The notes below the pieces were generated by a model, which saw only the letters and a list, made by a program, of their open reading frames with translations, was not told the origin of the DNA and did not search any database. Of a stretch of DNA of 64,000 nucleotides, positions 62,437 to 64,000 are shown in pieces. The DNA lies in the NCBI RefSeq assembly GCF_000282635.1, contig NZ_AKIW01000013.1:1-64000 (forward strand), read 5' to 3'. Every line of letters starts with the position of its first letter. Positions within the stretch are counted from its first letter, which is position 1. Made by a program: the position numbers and the translations under genes. This DNA is from Variovorax sp. CF313. GTDB lineage: Bacteria > Pseudomonadota > Gammaproteobacteria > Burkholderiales > Burkholderiaceae_C.

Positions 62437-63444
62437 TTGCGACTCCCTGCTCGACCGAACGGCCGCACCGCGGCCTTCCTGCTTTCCTGTCTGACGGCCC
62501 TGGCGGCACACACCGCTGCTGCCGCGCCGGCCGAACCTCCGCCGATCTTCGTGCTCAACTCGCTGGATGCCAACGTGAGCGTGATCAATCCGGTCGACTG
62601 GACGGAAAAGCAGCGCATCGCCACCGGCAAGGAGCCGCACCACCTCTACATGACGCCCGACGAGAAATCGGTCATCGTGGCCAACTCGGCGGGCGATTCG
62701 CTGACCTTCCTGAACCCCCGCACGGCCGAAGTGCAGCGCGTGGTCTACGGAATCATCGATCCGTACCAGCTGCAGTTCTCGCGCGACATGAAGTGGTTCG
62801 TCACGGCGGGCAACCGCCTGAACCACGTCGACATCTACCGCTGGGACGGGAAAGACCTGAAGCTGGCCAAGCGCATCGCCAGCGGCAAGACGCCCAGCCA
62901 CATCTGGATCGACAACACCAGCACCATCGCCTACGTGACGATGCAGGACAGCGACGAGATGATCGCCATCGACCTGCCCACGCAGACCGTCAAGTGGCGC
63001 ACCGCCACCGGCACCATGCCGGCCGACATCTTCGGCGTGCACAACGACAAGACCCTGCTGGTGGGGCTGACCGGCAGCGACGGCGTGCAGGTGTTCGACG
63101 TGGCCGGCGCCGAGCCGAAGCTGGTCGGCAAGATCCCCACCGGCAAGGGCGCCCACGCCTTCCGTTCGGCCGGCGACGGCAAGAGCGTGTTCGTGAGCAA
63201 CCGCGTGGCCAACAGCATCAGCCGGATCGACCTGGCGACGCTGAAGGTCATCGCGAACTATCCCGTGCCCGGTGGCCCCGACTGCATGGACGTCTCGGCC
63301 GATGGCAAGACGCTGTACGTGACTTCGCGATGGGCCAAGAAGCTCAGCGTGGTCGACCTGGCCAGCAACAAGGTCGTGCGCCAGGTCAACGTCGGCCGTT
63401 CGCCGCACGGTGTCTGGACGCTCGATCATGGCAAGCGCATCTAG
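62437..63444 (+). CDS. secreted YVTN-type beta-propeller protein
   Basis: 335-residue exported protein. The start is TTG 62437; a signal peptide follows (RTAAFLLSCLTALAAHTAAA). The mature part consists of about seven 40-residue beta-propeller repeats of the YVTN/surface-antigen type, seen as IFVLNSLDANVSVINPVDW, TPDEKSVIVANSAGDSLTFL, and VSADGKTLYVTSRWAKKLSV. No catalytic residues can be assigned. Its last codons overlap the deacetylase gene by 17 bases, which suggests coupled expression. Confidence 0.84.
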   Translation: MRLPARPNGRTAAFLLSCLTALAAHTAAAAPAEPPPIFVLNSLDANVSVINPVDWTEKQRIATGKEPHHLYMTPDEKSVIVANSAGDSLTFLNPRTAEVQRVVYGIIDPYQLQFSRDMKWFVTAGNRLNHVDIYRWDGKDLKLAKRIASGKTPSHIWIDNTSTIAYVTMQDSDEMIAIDLPTQTVKWRTATGTMPADIFGVHNDKTLLVGLTGSDGVQVFDVAGAEPKLVGKIPTGKGAHAFRSAGDGKSVFVSNRVANSISRIDLATLKVIANYPVPGGPDCMDVSADGKTLYVTSRWAKKLSVVDLASNKVVRQVNVGRSPHGVWTLDHGKRI

Positions 63445-64000
63445 CCGCATCGGCGCGGCCCTCGCGTTGTCGCTGGCCGGGGCCCTGGCGCCCGTGGCCT
63501 GGGGCGCGCAGCCGGGCGCCACCTGCGAAAAGCCCGTGTACCTGACCTTCGACACCGGCCACATGGGCGTCGCCCCGTTGGTGGCCGACGTGCTCAAGCG
63601 GCAGGACGTGCGCGTCACCTTCTTCGCCGCCGCCGAGCGCACCCAGACCGACGGCGACAGCCTCGACGACCATTGGGCGCCGTGGTGGAAGGCGAGGGCG
63701 GCCGAGGGCAACGAATTCGGCTCCCACACTTACGACCACGCGTACTGGCGCGCCGACGTCAAGGGCGCGCCGCCGAGCTTCCGCATCAAGCCTTCGGCCG
63801 GCCCGCAGGACGGCAAGGAATCGACCTGGAGCGCGGCCGAGTACTGCACCAACATCCGCAAGTCGTCCGACCGCCTGGCCGCCATCACGGGCAAGAAACC
63901 GCTGCCGCTGTACCGCGCGCCGGGCGGCAAGACGTCCCCCGCGTTGCTGGCCGCCGCCGAGGGCTGCGGCTACAAGTACGTCGGCTGGGCACCCGCCGGC
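63428..64000 (+). CDS. polysaccharide deacetylase, 3' end outside the window
   Basis: Partial gene, 191 codons before the edge, beginning ATG 63428. A signal peptide (IGAALALSLAGALAPVAWGA) is followed by the NodB-type motifs YLTFDTGHMGV (motif 1, with Asp) and GSHTYDHAYW (motif 2, H-x3-H zinc ligands). A later LYRAPGGKTSPALL block resembles motif 3. The enzyme should remove acetyl groups from a cell-wall or extracellular polysaccharide. It starts inside the end of the beta-propeller gene, so the two may work together on an envelope polymer. The C-terminal part is not visible. Confidence 0.87.
   Translation, partial: MASASSRIGAALALSLAGALAPVAWGAQPGATCEKPVYLTFDTGHMGVAPLVADVLKRQDVRVTFFAAAERTQTDGDSLDDHWAPWWKARAAEGNEFGSHTYDHAYWRADVKGAPPSFRIKPSAGPQDGKESTWSAAEYCTNIRKSSDRLAAITGKKPLPLYRAPGGKTSPALLAAAEGCGYKYVGWAPAG

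Overview
The window is a chromosomal segment of a GC-rich betaproteobacterium, most likely a Comamonadaceae member close to Variovorax. Supporting signs are the gyrA-serC-pheA-tyrA-aroA/cmk-rpsA-ihfB-lapA-lapB gene string, an AroA-Cmk fusion, a tmRNA whose tag reads ANDERFALAA, several TRAP and branched-chain ABC transporters, and GC-rich intergenic repeats of a kind I associate with this family. The genus is an inference; no search was run. I see no insertion sequence, prophage or CRISPR array.

Layout. 0.05-4.5 kb: a lone Rieske oxygenase, divergent from xseB-ispA-dxs (isoprenoid precursors). 4.6-8.5 kb: a TRAP system of TakP type, with the binding protein on the plus strand and the permeases plus a small coupled membrane protein on the minus strand. 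8.7-13.9 kb: an EgtB/SenA-like protein with an altered iron motif, then an MFS carrier and an omega-amino-acid:pyruvate aminotransferase divergent from a LysR regulator. 14.0-22.8 kb: a GntR regulator divergent from a tightly coupled ABC transporter, M20 amidohydrolase, MlrC-type M81 hydrolase and NTF2-like gene set, which looks like a catabolic operon for an unidentified amide or carbamoyl compound. 22.8-31.7 kb: a GAF/Fis regulator divergent from a seven-gene molybdenum-hydroxylase operon (coxSLM-D-E-G-xdhC) whose large subunit carries the form II motif AYRGAGR. 31.8-38.1 kb: a six-gene Mrp-type (group 2) cation/proton antiporter operon, preceded by crcB and a second TRAP transporter (38.2-41.6 kb).

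41.7-54.5 kb is a housekeeping block on the minus strand: gyrA, a DUF2059 protein, serC, pheA, tyrA, aroA-cmk, rpsA, ihfB, lapA, lapB and a ComEA-like protein. 54.7-57.3 kb on the plus strand holds an OmpA-family protein, ubiG, gph and ssrA (tmRNA). 57.3-58.0 kb holds a small lipoprotein gene and a 91-residue unknown gene behind a near-perfect LexA box, plus an orphan plus-strand terminator that suggests a small RNA. The end holds a methyltransferase, gamma-glutamyltransferase, an RsuA-type pseudouridine synthase, a beta-propeller protein and a polysaccharide deacetylase cut by the window edge.

The best candidates for something undescribed are the SOS-controlled pair with the neighbouring orphan terminator, the EgtB/SenA-like enzyme lacking one iron-ligand histidine, the ABC/M20/M81/NTF2 operon, the form II CoxL operon, and a small repeat family found in the spaces between convergent genes.
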